This document shows positions 35,350-44,560 of a stretch of 64,000 nucleotides of DNA, in pieces. Below the pieces are notes generated by a model, which made no database searches, was not told where the DNA came from, and saw only the letters and a list, made by a program, of their open reading frames with translations. A program made the translations under genes and the position numbers. Position 1 is the stretch's first letter, and every line of letters starts with the position of its first letter. Source of the DNA: CAYLPJ01 sp964385465 (GTDB taxonomy: Bacteria > Planctomycetota > Phycisphaerae > SM23-33); assembly GCA_964385465.1 (NCBI GenBank), contig CAYLPJ010000023.1, positions 16,957 through 80,956 of the forward strand, in the 5' to 3' direction.

Positions 35350-35733
35350 TCAGCCCAGCAGCCGCCGGGTCGCCTCGACCAGCTTCTCCATCCGGAACGG
35401 CTTGTTCAGATACTCGTCCACGCCGAGGCTCTGGGCATACATCTTGTGCCGGCTGCCCTGGTTCGCCGTCACCATGATCACCCGCGGGGGGTCCGTACGC
35501 TTGCGGCCCTGCTTGAGCTTCTCCATCACCAGGAAGCCGCTCCGCTTGGGCAGCATCATGTCCAGCACCACCAGGTCCGGCTCTTCGTCCCTGGCCAGCG
35601 TCAACGCCTCGTTGCCGTCGGTGGCCATCAGGATCTCCGGGCCGAGATCCTCCAGCGCCGTCTGCATCGTCGTCAGGATGTCCCTGTCGTCATCGACCAG
35701 GAGGATCTTCTTTCCCGACAGCTCATCGGACAT
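35350..35733 (-). CDS. Single-domain response regulator (CheY-like)
   Basis: 127 residues, only a receiver domain: acidic pair in LLVDDDRDIL (residues 11-20), phospho-acceptor Asp 58 in LVVLDMMLP, Thr in VIMVTANQ and Lys in YLNKPFRMEKL. There is no output domain. It may act by protein contacts, as CheY does, or in a phosphorelay; no kinase or chemotaxis gene is adjacent. It is monocistronic, with terminators on both sides (35303-35326 and 35881-35927). Confidence 0.92.
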   Translation of the reverse strand: MSDELSGKKILLVDDDRDILTTMQTALEDLGPEILMATDGNEALTLARDEEPDLVVLDMMLPKRSGFLVMEKLKQGRKRTDPPRVIMVTANQGSRHKMYAQSLGVDEYLNKPFRMEKLVEATRRLLG

Positions 35734-35880
35734 GGAACGGTCTCCTTCAAGGGGAAGCCAGCTCCCCGACCGGCGCCAAGTCGTAATATGGTAGGGACGA
35801 GGCGCCGGGCTGTCAACAGGTTGCCAACGGCAATTCCGCCCGGCGCGGCGAGACGCCGAATCCCCGGCTGCATCCGCAAA

Positions 35881-35927
35881 GACAACAGGCCCCCTGCGCC
35901 GGGCGGCACGTGAGGGGGCCTGTCGTC
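35881..35927 (-). terminator. Strong intrinsic terminator after the STN-domain gene
   Basis: A 15-bp stem, GACAACAGGCCCCCT (35881-35895) with AGGGGGCCTGTCGTC (35913-35927), one mismatch, 17-nt loop. It lies 32 nt past the stop of the STN-domain gene on the minus strand and is followed there by TTTG. On the plus strand it is followed by TTTCG. Confidence 0.75.
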
Positions 35928-35958
35928 TTTCGTCCGGTGCGGCGAGGTCGCGCCACCG

Positions 35959-37074
35959 TTACCGCAGCGACTTCTCGAGCAGCTTGAAGCCCAGCAGCGT
36001 CTGGGAAATCACGAGCTTGTTGTTCAGCACCCGGATCGTCCCCTTGCCGTGGGGGGCCCACATCTCCGGGCCGATCATCGTCTTGACCGTCTCGATCACC
36101 TTCTCGCTGTGGGCCTTCTTCTGCTCGGCGTAGCTCTTCGGCTGGTCGTCGGGCGTGTCGTCCACGGGGTCGAAGATCGTCCCCGTCCCGTCGCCGCTGC
36201 CCCCGGGCGTCCGCGCGGTGGCCTCCTCCATGTCGATCCGCGGGCCGGGCACGTCCGGCTGGACCAGCAGCACGCCGCCGGCGTCGATCACCCGCGTGAT
36301 CAACTCGCGGTTCAGGTCGCTGCCGGTCGAGACCAGCACCACGCCCTTGTGCACCACCCAGTAGATGCTCGAGAGCTTGTCCCGGTCGGCGTTGACCTGG
36401 CGGAACGTCAGGTCCAACGCCGTGCCGATCGAGATCCGCTTGAGGTTCAGCGAGACCGGGAAGTCCGGGCGGATGCCCGCGGTCTCCATCGCCCGCCAGT
36501 TGATGTGGAGGTTCAGGCCCGTCACGTCGCCGTAGAACTTCAGCACGTCCCGCAGCGGCGCGTTGTCGAAGTGAACGCCCGAGAGCAGCCCCCGCCCCGG
36601 GCCGCGACGCGAGGCCTTCCCGCGGCCACGCTTCGTGCGGGGCGCCGCCAGCAGCTTGCTCAGTGACCGGTTCGTCCGGTCCCGACGGCGGAGAATGTCC
36701 TTCTGCGTCGAGACGAGCAGCTCGCCCTCGTCGATCCGCCAGCCCAGCGGCTTGCCCGGGCGGCCGACGCGGGAGAGGATCACCTCCAGCACCTGCTTCC
36801 AGGTGACGCCGGAGAGGCTGAGGGCAACGCGCTTGCCGCGCGGCACGCCGGCGGCTTCCAGCGCGGCCCAGTCGGCGCGAACGGTCACTCCGGCCTGCAT
36901 GGCGAAGTCGGTCAGCACGGCCCCGAGAGACGCCTGGACGGAGTAGTCCCCGGCCTTTCGGGCGAGGGCGACGTCGGGGGCGACGTTTCGTCGCGCGGCG
37001 CCCCCTTCCCTTGCGGCCGTCCCCAGTACGAGCATCCCAAGACACAACCATCCAGCCAGCGTTCGTCGTTTCAT
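35959..37074 (-). CDS. Exported protein with two STN (secretin N-type) domains
   Basis: 371 residues from an ATG with GGGAGG upstream. A signal peptide (about 1-27) leads into two related modules: residues about 45-130 (YSVQASLGAVLTDFAMQAG ... VALSLSGVTWKQVLEVILSR ... GELLVSTQKDI) and about 165-255 (VHFDNAPLRDVLKFYGDVTG ... VSLNLKRISIGTALDLTFRQ ... GVVLVSTGSDL). Each has the shape of an STN domain of secretins and TonB receptors. The rest is a charged linker and a short beta-rich end. The secretin pore domain is absent, so it cannot form a channel itself. It may bind or scaffold in the periplasm; function unknown. Confidence 0.75.
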   Translation of the reverse strand: MKRRTLAGWLCLGMLVLGTAAREGGAARRNVAPDVALARKAGDYSVQASLGAVLTDFAMQAGVTVRADWAALEAAGVPRGKRVALSLSGVTWKQVLEVILSRVGRPGKPLGWRIDEGELLVSTQKDILRRRDRTNRSLSKLLAAPRTKRGRGKASRRGPGRGLLSGVHFDNAPLRDVLKFYGDVTGLNLHINWRAMETAGIRPDFPVSLNLKRISIGTALDLTFRQVNADRDKLSSIYWVVHKGVVLVSTGSDLNRELITRVIDAGGVLLVQPDVPGPRIDMEEATARTPGGSGDGTGTIFDPVDDTPDDQPKSYAEQKKAHSEKVIETVKTMIGPEMWAPHGKGTIRVLNNKLVISQTLLGFKLLEKSLR

Positions 37075-37247
37075 GACGAACCTCCCACAGGTCGGCAAGG
37101 CCCACGAAGGCAACCCACACGCGCCGCCGGAATGATCGATGGTATGAGGACGCATTCGCCGCGGCGCCCCGGGCTGCCATGTCTATCGTACCGGGTCGCC
37201 GGTTCGCGTGCAGGACTTTTTCGCGCCCGCCGGCGGGGGCGGACGGG

Positions 37248-37253
37248 TATGAT
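37248..37253 (+). promoter_or_regulatory. Possible -10 box upstream of hemB
   Basis: TATGAT in a locally GC-rich stretch, 56 nt before the hemB GTG. No good -35 hexamer lies 16-18 nt upstream, so this is only a weak promoter call. Confidence 0.3.
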
Positions 37254-37308
37254 ATGGGGCCCGGCGGGATCGGCCCCGCCGGGAGGCAAGGGAGAAGGGT
37301 GCCGACCC

Positions 37309-38310
37309 GTGGGAAGGAGCTTCCCGACAACCCGGATGCGTCGGCTTCGCACTCGTGGGGCCCTGCGCGACATGCTCGCGGAGGTCCGGCTGGACGTGGG
37401 CGACCTGATCGCGCCGCTGTTCGTCCGCGCCGGCGAGGGCGTCCGCCGCGAGATCCCCTCGATGCCCGGGCAGTTTCAGCTTTCCGTGGATACCGCCGTC
37501 GAGACCGCCCGGCGATGGGCGGACAAGGGCATCGGCGCCGTGCTGCTGTTCGGCATCCCCGAGAGCAAGGACGCCGTCGGCTCGCGGGCATGGGACGACG
37601 ACGCGCCCGTCCAGCGCCTCGCCCGCCGACTCGCCGAGGACCTGCCCGACCTGCTGGTCGTCACCGATGTCTGCCTCTGCGAGTACACCGACCACGGCCA
37701 CTGCGGCACGCTGACGGGGGCAGGCGGAGGCCGACGCGACGTGGACAACGACGCGACGCTGGCCTCGCTGGCCCGCACGGCCGTCTCGCACGCGCGATGC
37801 GGCGCCGGCGTCGTCGCCCCCAGCGCCATGATGGACGGGCAGGTCGGCGCCATCCGCCAGGCGCTGGACGCCGAGGGGTTCTCCGAGACGGCCATCCTCA
37901 GCTACGCGGTGAAGTTCGCCTCGGGGATGTACGGCCCGTTCCGCGACGCGGCCGAGAGCCCGCCGGGCTTCGGCGACCGCCGCAGCTACCAGATGGACTA
38001 CCGCGCCTGCCGCCAGGCCTTCGCCGAGGCCGAGCTGGACCTCGCCGAGGGCGCCGACATGCTCATGGTCAAGCCGGCGGCGACGTACCTGGACGTGATC
38101 GCCGAGGTCCGCCGGCGGTTCGACGCGCCGCTGGCGGCCTATCACGTCAGCGGGGAGTTCGCGTCGATCAAGGCCGCCGCCGCGGCGGGCTGGCTGGACG
38201 AGGCCGCCGCCGCCGTCGAGGTGACCACCGCCATCCGCCGCGCCGGCGCCGACGTGGTCATCACCTACTTCGCCGAAGCGCTGGCCGACTGGCTGGGGGG
38301 CGCGACGTGA
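37309..38310 (+). CDS. hemB: Delta-aminolevulinic acid dehydratase (porphobilinogen synthase)
   Basis: 333 residues. HemB condenses two 5-aminolevulinate molecules to porphobilinogen in tetrapyrrole synthesis. The zinc-site motif DVCLCEYTDHGHCG (120-133) has all three Cys (122, 124, 132), so it is the zinc-dependent type. The catalytic lysines are K202 (YAVKFASGMYGPFRDA) and K255 (MLMVKPAATYLDV). The GTG at 37309 was chosen because it keeps the family opening FPTTRMRRLR and has AGAAGGG upstream; an ATG at 37336 would remove that segment. Its stop overlaps the next gene (GTGA). Confidence 0.96.
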   Translation: MGRSFPTTRMRRLRTRGALRDMLAEVRLDVGDLIAPLFVRAGEGVRREIPSMPGQFQLSVDTAVETARRWADKGIGAVLLFGIPESKDAVGSRAWDDDAPVQRLARRLAEDLPDLLVVTDVCLCEYTDHGHCGTLTGAGGGRRDVDNDATLASLARTAVSHARCGAGVVAPSAMMDGQVGAIRQALDAEGFSETAILSYAVKFASGMYGPFRDAAESPPGFGDRRSYQMDYRACRQAFAEAELDLAEGADMLMVKPAATYLDVIAEVRRRFDAPLAAYHVSGEFASIKAAAAAGWLDEAAAAVEVTTAIRRAGADVVITYFAEALADWLGGAT

Positions 38311-39176
38311 CGCCCTGGTCCGGCAAGACCGCCAACGGCTGCCACGACTGCGGGACGTTCTTCCTGGACCTCGTCGGCAGCTTCGCCCCCGGACAGGTTC
38401 GCGTGCGGCTCTCCGACGCCGCGCGGCGGACGAACCCCGACGTCGAGCGGGCCATCGACGAGGCCTGGCGCGAGCAGACCGAGCGGGCGCGGCGCGACGG
38501 CACGCGGCTGCACGACGGACGCGTTGCCAGGCTGATCGCCTGCGACCTGCGCGACCAGGCGCTCGATCTCGTGCTCGGGCAGGTCAGCTATCGCGAGTTC
38601 GTCGGCACGAACCTCACAAACGCCTCGCTGCGGTACCTCCACGGGACGGAGGTCCTCGCCGACCCGCTGGGCATCTCCGCGGCCGTGACCACCGCCGACG
38701 GCTGCGTCGTGCTCGGCCGGCGGAGCGAGCAGGTGTTCTTCCACGCCGGGCGGGTGCACCCGATCGGCGGGATGGTCGAGTTGCGCGACCCGCCGGGCTC
38801 CCTGCCGGACCTTTTCGCCCAGATGGCCGACGAGCTCGGCCAGGAGTTGGGCATCGCCCGCGAGTCGCTGCGGCCGATGACGTGCCTGGGCCTGGTGCGG
38901 GACAAGGGCATCGTGCAGCCGGAGCTGATCTTCGACGCCCGGGTGAAGGTGACGTTCGACGAGCTTCGCGCGTCGGCCTCGGCCGCCCGGGACGCCTTCG
39001 AGCACACCGACCTGGTGTGCATCCGCGAGCACGACGCCGCCGTGCTGCGCTACCTGGACCACCACGGCGAGGGCCTGACGCCCGTGGGCCTGGCGACGCT
39101 GCTGCTTCACGGCCAGGCCCGCTGGGGGGCGGGCTGGTTCGCCACGGCGCGCGGCTACCTTCAGCACGTGGGGTGA
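38307..39176 (+). CDS. NUDT22-like Nudix-fold protein
   Basis: 289 residues. The sequence follows the pattern of the eukaryotic UDP-sugar hydrolase NUDT22: YREFVGTNLTNASLRYL, then ADPLGISAAVTTADGCVVLG, RRSEQVFFHAGRVHPIGG and DLFAQMADELGQELGI. In the last segment the Nudix box REUxEExGU reads DELGQELGI: two of the Glu positions remain, while Arg and one Glu are changed. The box is also stretched, as in NUDT22. Hydrolysis of a nucleotide sugar is therefore possible but not assured. It begins at a GTG overlapping the hemB stop, so it is translationally coupled; its 3' end overlaps the convergent kinase by 16 nt. Confidence 0.72.
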   Translation: MTPWSGKTANGCHDCGTFFLDLVGSFAPGQVRVRLSDAARRTNPDVERAIDEAWREQTERARRDGTRLHDGRVARLIACDLRDQALDLVLGQVSYREFVGTNLTNASLRYLHGTEVLADPLGISAAVTTADGCVVLGRRSEQVFFHAGRVHPIGGMVELRDPPGSLPDLFAQMADELGQELGIARESLRPMTCLGLVRDKGIVQPELIFDARVKVTFDELRASASAARDAFEHTDLVCIREHDAAVLRYLDHHGEGLTPVGLATLLLHGQARWGAGWFATARGYLQHVG

Positions 39177-40684
39177 GCCTGGTCTGCCAGCAGGTCCTTC
39201 AGCGCGGGGTAGAGGCGGCGGTAGTCGGCGAGGCGGTCCTGGTAGATCGCGTGGCGGGATGCGTCCGGCTCGAAGGTGCGGTCGGGGCGGACGAACCGCC
39301 CGGCGGCCTCGCCGGGAGAGGCCAAGACGCCCGTCGCCAGGCCCGCCAGCAGGGCCGCGCCCAGCGTGGAGGCCTCGGTGACCTCCGGGCGGACGAAGGG
39401 CACGCCGAAGATGTCCGCCTTGATCTGGAGCCACGCGTCCGACCGCGCCCCGCCCCCGGTGGCGACGAACTCCGAGACGTCCACGCCCAGCTCGCCCAGC
39501 GCCCGCACGCCGTCGACGAAGTAGAACGTCTCGCTCTCCAGCAGGCTCTTGAACATCTCCCCGCGCGTCGTCGAGGTGTGCAGGCCCACGAACGCCCCGG
39601 CCGAGTCGGCCGTGAAATGCGGCGGCCCGGTCATCTCGAAGTGCGGCAGCGCCAGCAGGGCGGTCGGCTCGGAGGGCATCTCGCCGGCCAGCAGGCCGTG
39701 GATGTCCCCCCCGGGGCCGAGCCGGTCGCGGTCGGCGGCGGCGAAGGTCTCCACGAACCACTTCACCAGCGCCCCGCCGGCGTTGTACAGGAACGAGACG
39801 TACAGCCCGTCCAGCACGTGGTGCTCGACGTTCAGCCCGTGGGCGAGCAGGAAGCCCGCGTCGTCGGGCGCGCGGCCGTAGACGGGCGTGATGCACTCGT
39901 AGGTGCCGATCCCGCAGACGGCCCGGCCGCTGGAGACCAGCCCCCCGCCGAGCGCATTGAGGCACTGGTCGTGCCCGCCGACGACGAGGGCGACGTCTGC
40001 GGGGAGCCCGAGCCGTTCGGCCAGCTCGGGCGTGACGGACCCGGCGACGGTGCCGGAGGGCACGCAGGGGGCGAGCTTTTCGCGGTCGAGGCCGGCGAGG
40101 TCGAGCAGCTCGTCGGACCAGTCCTCGGCGCGGAGGTCGAACAGCAGCGTGCGGTTGGCGTGGGAGTAGTTGGTGACGGCGCGCCCGCCGAGGAGGAAGA
40201 CGACCAGGTCGGCGAAGTGCAGGAAGCGGTCCGTCCGCCGGTAGAGCCCGGGCTCGTGGTCGCGGAGCCAGCAGAGCTTGGGCATCGTGTAGCTGGGCGC
40301 AAGGATGTTCGGGTTGATCGCGTAGAACGCCTCCTGCCCGATCGTCCCGGAGAAGCGTTCGACGTACTCCCCGCCGCGATGGTCGGCCATCAGGATCGCC
40401 GGGCCGAGGACCTCGCGGTCGGTCGAGACGGGCACGGCGGCCTCGCCCATGGAGCTGACGCCGATGGCGGTTACGGGGTCGCCGGCGGCGCGGGCGAGCC
40501 CGGCGGCCTCGGCGACGGCCTCCAGCACGCCGGCGAAGACCTCGGCGGCGTTCATCTCGAACCGTCCCGGCGCCGGCGTGCGGGTGGTCAGCCCGCGGGC
40601 GGCCTCGGCGAGGCATCGGCCGTCGGCGGCGAACGCGGCCGCCTTGCACACGCTGGAGCCGACGTCGAGGCCGAGCAGGCTCAT
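39161..40684 (-). CDS. FGGY-family carbohydrate kinase
   Basis: 507 residues with both actin-like domains. The N-terminal phosphate loop LLGLDVGSSVCKAAAFAADG, the ADHRGGEY region (sugar-binding loop), the conserved VVGGHDQCLNALG, and the C-terminal adenine-site ATGGGARSDAWLQIKADIFG are in place. Members phosphorylate xylulose, fuculose, ribulose or glycerol. Its start overlaps the stop of a fucose/arabinose isomerase-like gene (ATGA), so a ketose produced by that isomerase, such as fuculose or ribulose, is the best guess. Confidence 0.92.
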   Translation of the reverse strand: MSLLGLDVGSSVCKAAAFAADGRCLAEAARGLTTRTPAPGRFEMNAAEVFAGVLEAVAEAAGLARAAGDPVTAIGVSSMGEAAVPVSTDREVLGPAILMADHRGGEYVERFSGTIGQEAFYAINPNILAPSYTMPKLCWLRDHEPGLYRRTDRFLHFADLVVFLLGGRAVTNYSHANRTLLFDLRAEDWSDELLDLAGLDREKLAPCVPSGTVAGSVTPELAERLGLPADVALVVGGHDQCLNALGGGLVSSGRAVCGIGTYECITPVYGRAPDDAGFLLAHGLNVEHHVLDGLYVSFLYNAGGALVKWFVETFAAADRDRLGPGGDIHGLLAGEMPSEPTALLALPHFEMTGPPHFTADSAGAFVGLHTSTTRGEMFKSLLESETFYFVDGVRALGELGVDVSEFVATGGGARSDAWLQIKADIFGVPFVRPEVTEASTLGAALLAGLATGVLASPGEAAGRFVRPDRTFEPDASRHAIYQDRLADYRRLYPALKDLLADQAHPTC

Positions 40685-42087
40685 ACGCGCAGCACCTCGT
40701 AGCCGAGGTACTTCTCGAACGCCTCGGCGAGCGGTTGGACGATGCTGCCCGGCGTGACGCTGACATGGTGGCGGAACCCGGCATAGCCGATGGTCTGGAG
40801 GGCGTCCTGGAGGTGGGGGATCTCCGCGACGCCGGCGCAGCCGAAGAAGTTCTCGGGGATCGGGTCCTCGGTGAACCGCCCGCTGCCGAGGTACCACCGC
40901 AGCCGCCCGGCCTCGGTGAGCATGCTCGAGTAGGTGAAGTCCGTCGCGGCGATCCGCCCGGTGTTGCAGCCGAAGCCGCAGCCCTTGCCCACCGCGTTGG
41001 CGAGGATCGCGTGGTCGGTGATCTGCCCCTTGCAGGTCATCAGGCTCTGGGGCACCGGGCCGCAGTGGAAGAGGATGCACTTGTCGGGCTCGTCGGCGTA
41101 GTTGTTGTTCCAGTCCAGGCACGTCGGCGGCTGGCCGCTGGCCAGCGAGAGGGCGCGCATCGCCACGGCGTTGCCGACGTCGACCTCGCACGCGGCCGAC
41201 ATGCCGCGGTTGTTCATCTCGCTGAGCAGCACGCAGGGGGAGATGCCCAACTGCTGCTGCATCTCCAGCCAGCAGCGGACGGCGATGGCGTCGAGCCCGC
41301 ACTCGTCGACGAGCTTGTCCAGCACGACGCCCAGGCGGGCGATCTTCTCCAGGGCCTTCTTGGGCACGCCCTTCCAGGAGGTGTACTTGCTCAGGGCGGA
41401 CTGCTTGGCCTTCAGGGCCCGGTCGGTGGCCTTGAGGGCGTCCATGCGGGCGAAGACGTCCGAGAGGTCGTACGTCTCCATCGTGATGCCGTGCCGCTGG
41501 AGGGCGATCTCGTCGATGCGGACGGTCTTGAACGCCGTCGTCCGCGCGCCGACGGCGCCGACGGTCATCTCCTTGAGCCCCGCGACGACGCGGCACATGC
41601 GGTCGAAGGTGTCCACGTTGGCGGCGAACGTGTCGCTTCCCGGGTGCACCGTGTGCGGCTTCAGCGCGGTGAACTTCAGCCCGTACTGGCAGAAGACGTC
41701 CATGATCGAGAACTTGCCGCAGAAGGAGTCCCGGCGGACCTCCGGGGCCATCTGGTCCAGCTCGTCGGGATAGGCCTGGATGAGGATCGGCACGCCGGCG
41801 TCCTTCAACGCCGCGATCGCGCCGGTCTCGTCGCCGAAGTTCGGCAAACAGAGGATCACGCCCTGGTACTGCCCGGCGTGCTCGCGGAGGAACCGGGCGT
41901 ACCGGGCGCCCTCCTCCGGCGTCTCCACGGCGCCGTGACGCGTCGCCCGCGTGTCCAGCATCAGGACCTCGTGGCCGAGCTTCTTCAGGACGCGCTTCGC
42001 CTCCCGCCGCGCCGCCGCCTGGAGCGAGGCCGGAAAGAACCCCCGGTTGCCGAAGAACACCGCGAACGTCGATTTCGTCGCCATCAT
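40681..42087 (-). CDS. L-fucose/L-arabinose isomerase-like protein
   Basis: 468 residues with the FucI/AraA fold. Family-like pieces are FFGNRGFFPASLQAAARREA near the start, the VILCLPNFGDETGAIAAL strand, AIAVRCWLEMQQQLGISPCV and ACEVDVGNAVAMRALSLASG, which holds an acidic metal ligand, and CILFHCGPVPQSLM with its His. It should isomerise an aldose to a ketose with Mn or Fe. The exact sugar is uncertain; the family includes 6-deoxy sugar isomerases and members of unknown substrate. It is the upstream partner of the FGGY kinase, with 4-nt overlap. Confidence 0.82.
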   Translation of the reverse strand: MMATKSTFAVFFGNRGFFPASLQAAARREAKRVLKKLGHEVLMLDTRATRHGAVETPEEGARYARFLREHAGQYQGVILCLPNFGDETGAIAALKDAGVPILIQAYPDELDQMAPEVRRDSFCGKFSIMDVFCQYGLKFTALKPHTVHPGSDTFAANVDTFDRMCRVVAGLKEMTVGAVGARTTAFKTVRIDEIALQRHGITMETYDLSDVFARMDALKATDRALKAKQSALSKYTSWKGVPKKALEKIARLGVVLDKLVDECGLDAIAVRCWLEMQQQLGISPCVLLSEMNNRGMSAACEVDVGNAVAMRALSLASGQPPTCLDWNNNYADEPDKCILFHCGPVPQSLMTCKGQITDHAILANAVGKGCGFGCNTGRIAATDFTYSSMLTEAGRLRWYLGSGRFTEDPIPENFFGCAGVAEIPHLQDALQTIGYAGFRHHVSVTPGSIVQPLAEAFEKYLGYEVLRV

Positions 42088-42136
42088 GATTCGTCTCCCT
42101 GTGTATGGTTCCTCGTTCTGTACCGCAGGGCGGTCG

Positions 42137-44560
42137 CTACTTCCAGGGGCCTCTGCCCGTGCGGACCTTCGCGCCGCGGACGAGGAGATGGCCCGTCGGC
42201 TTGCCCGCCCGGTCGGTCAGCAGGGCGGCGACGTCGGCCTCGGTCGAGAGCTCGCCCGCGGCGACCGGCCCGCCGGCCGCCGTCCGCAGCAGCACGGTGG
42301 CCCCGCCGGCCGGGCCGGCGATGCGGACGCCCCGGCCGCCGTCGGCGTCGACCAGCGCGGCCTGTGCCGGCTCGGCCTGGCCGCGGTGGGGCAGCAGGAC
42401 GGTCACGAACGCGACCTCCGCCGCCGGGGCGGTCGTCTCGGCCGTCAGGTGCCACTCGGTCAGCTTGATCCGTTTTCGCGGGGGCGGGTCGAACCGGTCG
42501 GTCAGCGAGAGCTTCAGCCCGGCGGGGGCGAGGATGGCGGCGCGGACGGCGGCGTGATCGTTGACGACGCGGATGTCGTCCTGGCGCTCGGCGCTCATCT
42601 CCGTCGGCGAGTGCAGGAACCACTGGAAGGTGGTCGGCTTGGGCGCGATCAGCCGGTCGAGAACCACCACCGCGTAGGGCTTCAGCATCAGCACGTGGCG
42701 GCGGAAGCTCTTCAGCGTGCCCTTGGGGTACGCCCCCGCCGCCTCGCCGCAGACGTACCCCAGCCGCTCGTCGTCGTGGAAGGCCACGATCCGCCCGGCC
42801 GCGGCCTGGGAATGCGGCACCTGCCCGACGCCGCCGACGGTCACGCAGTTGGTCGATTTCGTCTGCCACATCCACCGGCGGTGGTGGGCGCTGCCGTAGG
42901 AATCCCGCCGGCCCGTGCGGATCAGCAGCCGCCGCCCGTAGGCGTAGAGGAGCAACGAGTTGTTGGACTCGTACCCGTGGCTCTGCGTGCCGAACGGGCT
43001 GGACTTGAAGACCACCTCCACGTTGTCCCCGGCGTCGAGGATCGAGGTGTTCAGCATCGCCTGCCCCGTTCCGCGGAAGCAGCGGCTGGCGGGCAGCGCG
43101 GTGGGTTTGCGGGGCGTGACGGCCGGCAGGGCGCCTCGGAGGAAGCCCATGTACCCGCCCTCGGAGGCGGGCCCGCCGATGGCCTCGACGTACCAGCGCC
43201 AGTGGGGGTTCCGGGCCTGGGCGGCGAGGATGGTCATCAGCGTGCGGTTGTGCTCGGCCCGCTTGCCGGCGCAGAGGTCGCCGAAGCCTCCCCCGCGCGT
43301 CCCCGGCGGCTGGAGATACATCGGGTAGTACCCCACCTTCGAGAAATACGGCTTGTCGAAGGCGTCCACGCCCATCGCGGACTTCATCGCCCTCGCCCAC
43401 CAGGTGAACCGGCGGATGTAGCTCCGCCAGTAGGAGACGCCCTCGTGCCACCCGCCGTCGGCGTCCGACCAGACGGGGTAGACGTTGTAGAACACGTTCA
43501 TCGCGAACCACACCCACTCGCGGGCGTCCGGAAGCTCGTCCAGAAACGCGATCCCCACCTCCCCCAGGAAGTGCCACGCCCGGTTGCGATGGCTGCCGTA
43601 CGGCTTCCAGATGTGATGCCGGACCAGGTGGTCGTACATCTCCTTGCCGCGCACCGCCATCACCTTCCGGCAGCGGGCGCGCTCGGCCTCGGTGAGCAGG
43701 TCGTGGACGAAGCTGTACGTCCGCGAGAAGTAGTAGTTGTAGGGCATGCCCGCTTCGTCGTTGTAGCGGTAGCCCGTCGAGCCCTTCGGGTCCCAGCTCG
43801 CCGCCGCCAGCAGCAGGCGTCTGGCCTCCCGGCCGTACGTGTCCTCGCCGGTGATCAGCCGGGTGAACGCCAGCGTGGCCGCGCCGTGGAGCACGCGGAT
43901 GGTGTACCGGCGGTTTCCCCACCAGATCTTCCGCCAGGGGTCGCTGCCTGGCTTCATGCCCTTGGGGTACTTGCGGGGCTCGTCGGTGGGCGGGGGGTTC
44001 TTGAGCAGCTTTTCGCACTCGGCGACGAGGCGGTCGCGGCGGTCCTTCAGCGGCCCGGAGGCGAGCTTGCGGAGGCCAGGCAGGTCCTCGGGGCGCAGCA
44101 GGAGCCGCGGGTGGGACTTGGGGACGCGGCCCAGGAGCTTCGCCCGGGGTGGCATGGGCATCTCCGCCGCCTGCGGCGGGATGGTGAACGCCCGCGCCCC
44201 GCTCCACGCCGACGGCCCGCCCTTGCCGTCGACGAACCGGAATCGCCAGAGCAGCTTCTCGCCGGGCGGGAGAAGCTTCGGCGGGCAGTAGCAGTTGTAG
44301 GCGATGCCCCTTGCGGCGAGGACCACGTCGGTGAAGCCCGGGTCCCGGGCGACCTGCATCTCGTAGGCCGCCGCCTGCTTCTGAGGCCGCCAGACGAAGC
44401 CCGGCGGGTTGGTGGCCGTGGGGTGGGCCTGCGACGGGCGGAACCCCCACTCGCCGGGTCCGGCGGGGGCGTCGTTCACGGCGGGAGGTCTGGCCCGGGC
44501 CAGGCCGGCGGCGGCCAGGAGGATCGCGAGGGCGGCAAGCGGCGGGGCGGCGTTACGCAT
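42137..44560 (-). CDS. Exported DUF4962/heparinase II-III-like protein
   Basis: 807 residues. A signal peptide (about 1-23), a fibronectin-like region with ATNPPGFVWRP (about 48-58), an alpha/alpha toroid (about 150-460, including SHRNRAWHFLGEVGIAFLDE) and a C-terminal beta-sandwich of the heparinase II/III type (about 500-720). This is the layout of DUF4962 polysaccharide lyases. The toroid contains Tyr/His-rich sequence (RYNDEAGMPYNYYFSRTYSF) of the kind used for beta-elimination, but I cannot name the catalytic pair with confidence. It lies 49 nt upstream of the isomerase gene and overlaps the TIM-barrel gene by 8 nt. Confidence 0.8.
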   Translation of the reverse strand: MRNAAPPLAALAILLAAAGLARARPPAVNDAPAGPGEWGFRPSQAHPTATNPPGFVWRPQKQAAAYEMQVARDPGFTDVVLAARGIAYNCYCPPKLLPPGEKLLWRFRFVDGKGGPSAWSGARAFTIPPQAAEMPMPPRAKLLGRVPKSHPRLLLRPEDLPGLRKLASGPLKDRRDRLVAECEKLLKNPPPTDEPRKYPKGMKPGSDPWRKIWWGNRRYTIRVLHGAATLAFTRLITGEDTYGREARRLLLAAASWDPKGSTGYRYNDEAGMPYNYYFSRTYSFVHDLLTEAERARCRKVMAVRGKEMYDHLVRHHIWKPYGSHRNRAWHFLGEVGIAFLDELPDAREWVWFAMNVFYNVYPVWSDADGGWHEGVSYWRSYIRRFTWWARAMKSAMGVDAFDKPYFSKVGYYPMYLQPPGTRGGGFGDLCAGKRAEHNRTLMTILAAQARNPHWRWYVEAIGGPASEGGYMGFLRGALPAVTPRKPTALPASRCFRGTGQAMLNTSILDAGDNVEVVFKSSPFGTQSHGYESNNSLLLYAYGRRLLIRTGRRDSYGSAHHRRWMWQTKSTNCVTVGGVGQVPHSQAAAGRIVAFHDDERLGYVCGEAAGAYPKGTLKSFRRHVLMLKPYAVVVLDRLIAPKPTTFQWFLHSPTEMSAERQDDIRVVNDHAAVRAAILAPAGLKLSLTDRFDPPPRKRIKLTEWHLTAETTAPAAEVAFVTVLLPHRGQAEPAQAALVDADGGRGVRIAGPAGGATVLLRTAAGGPVAAGELSTEADVAALLTDRAGKPTGHLLVRGAKVRTGRGPWK

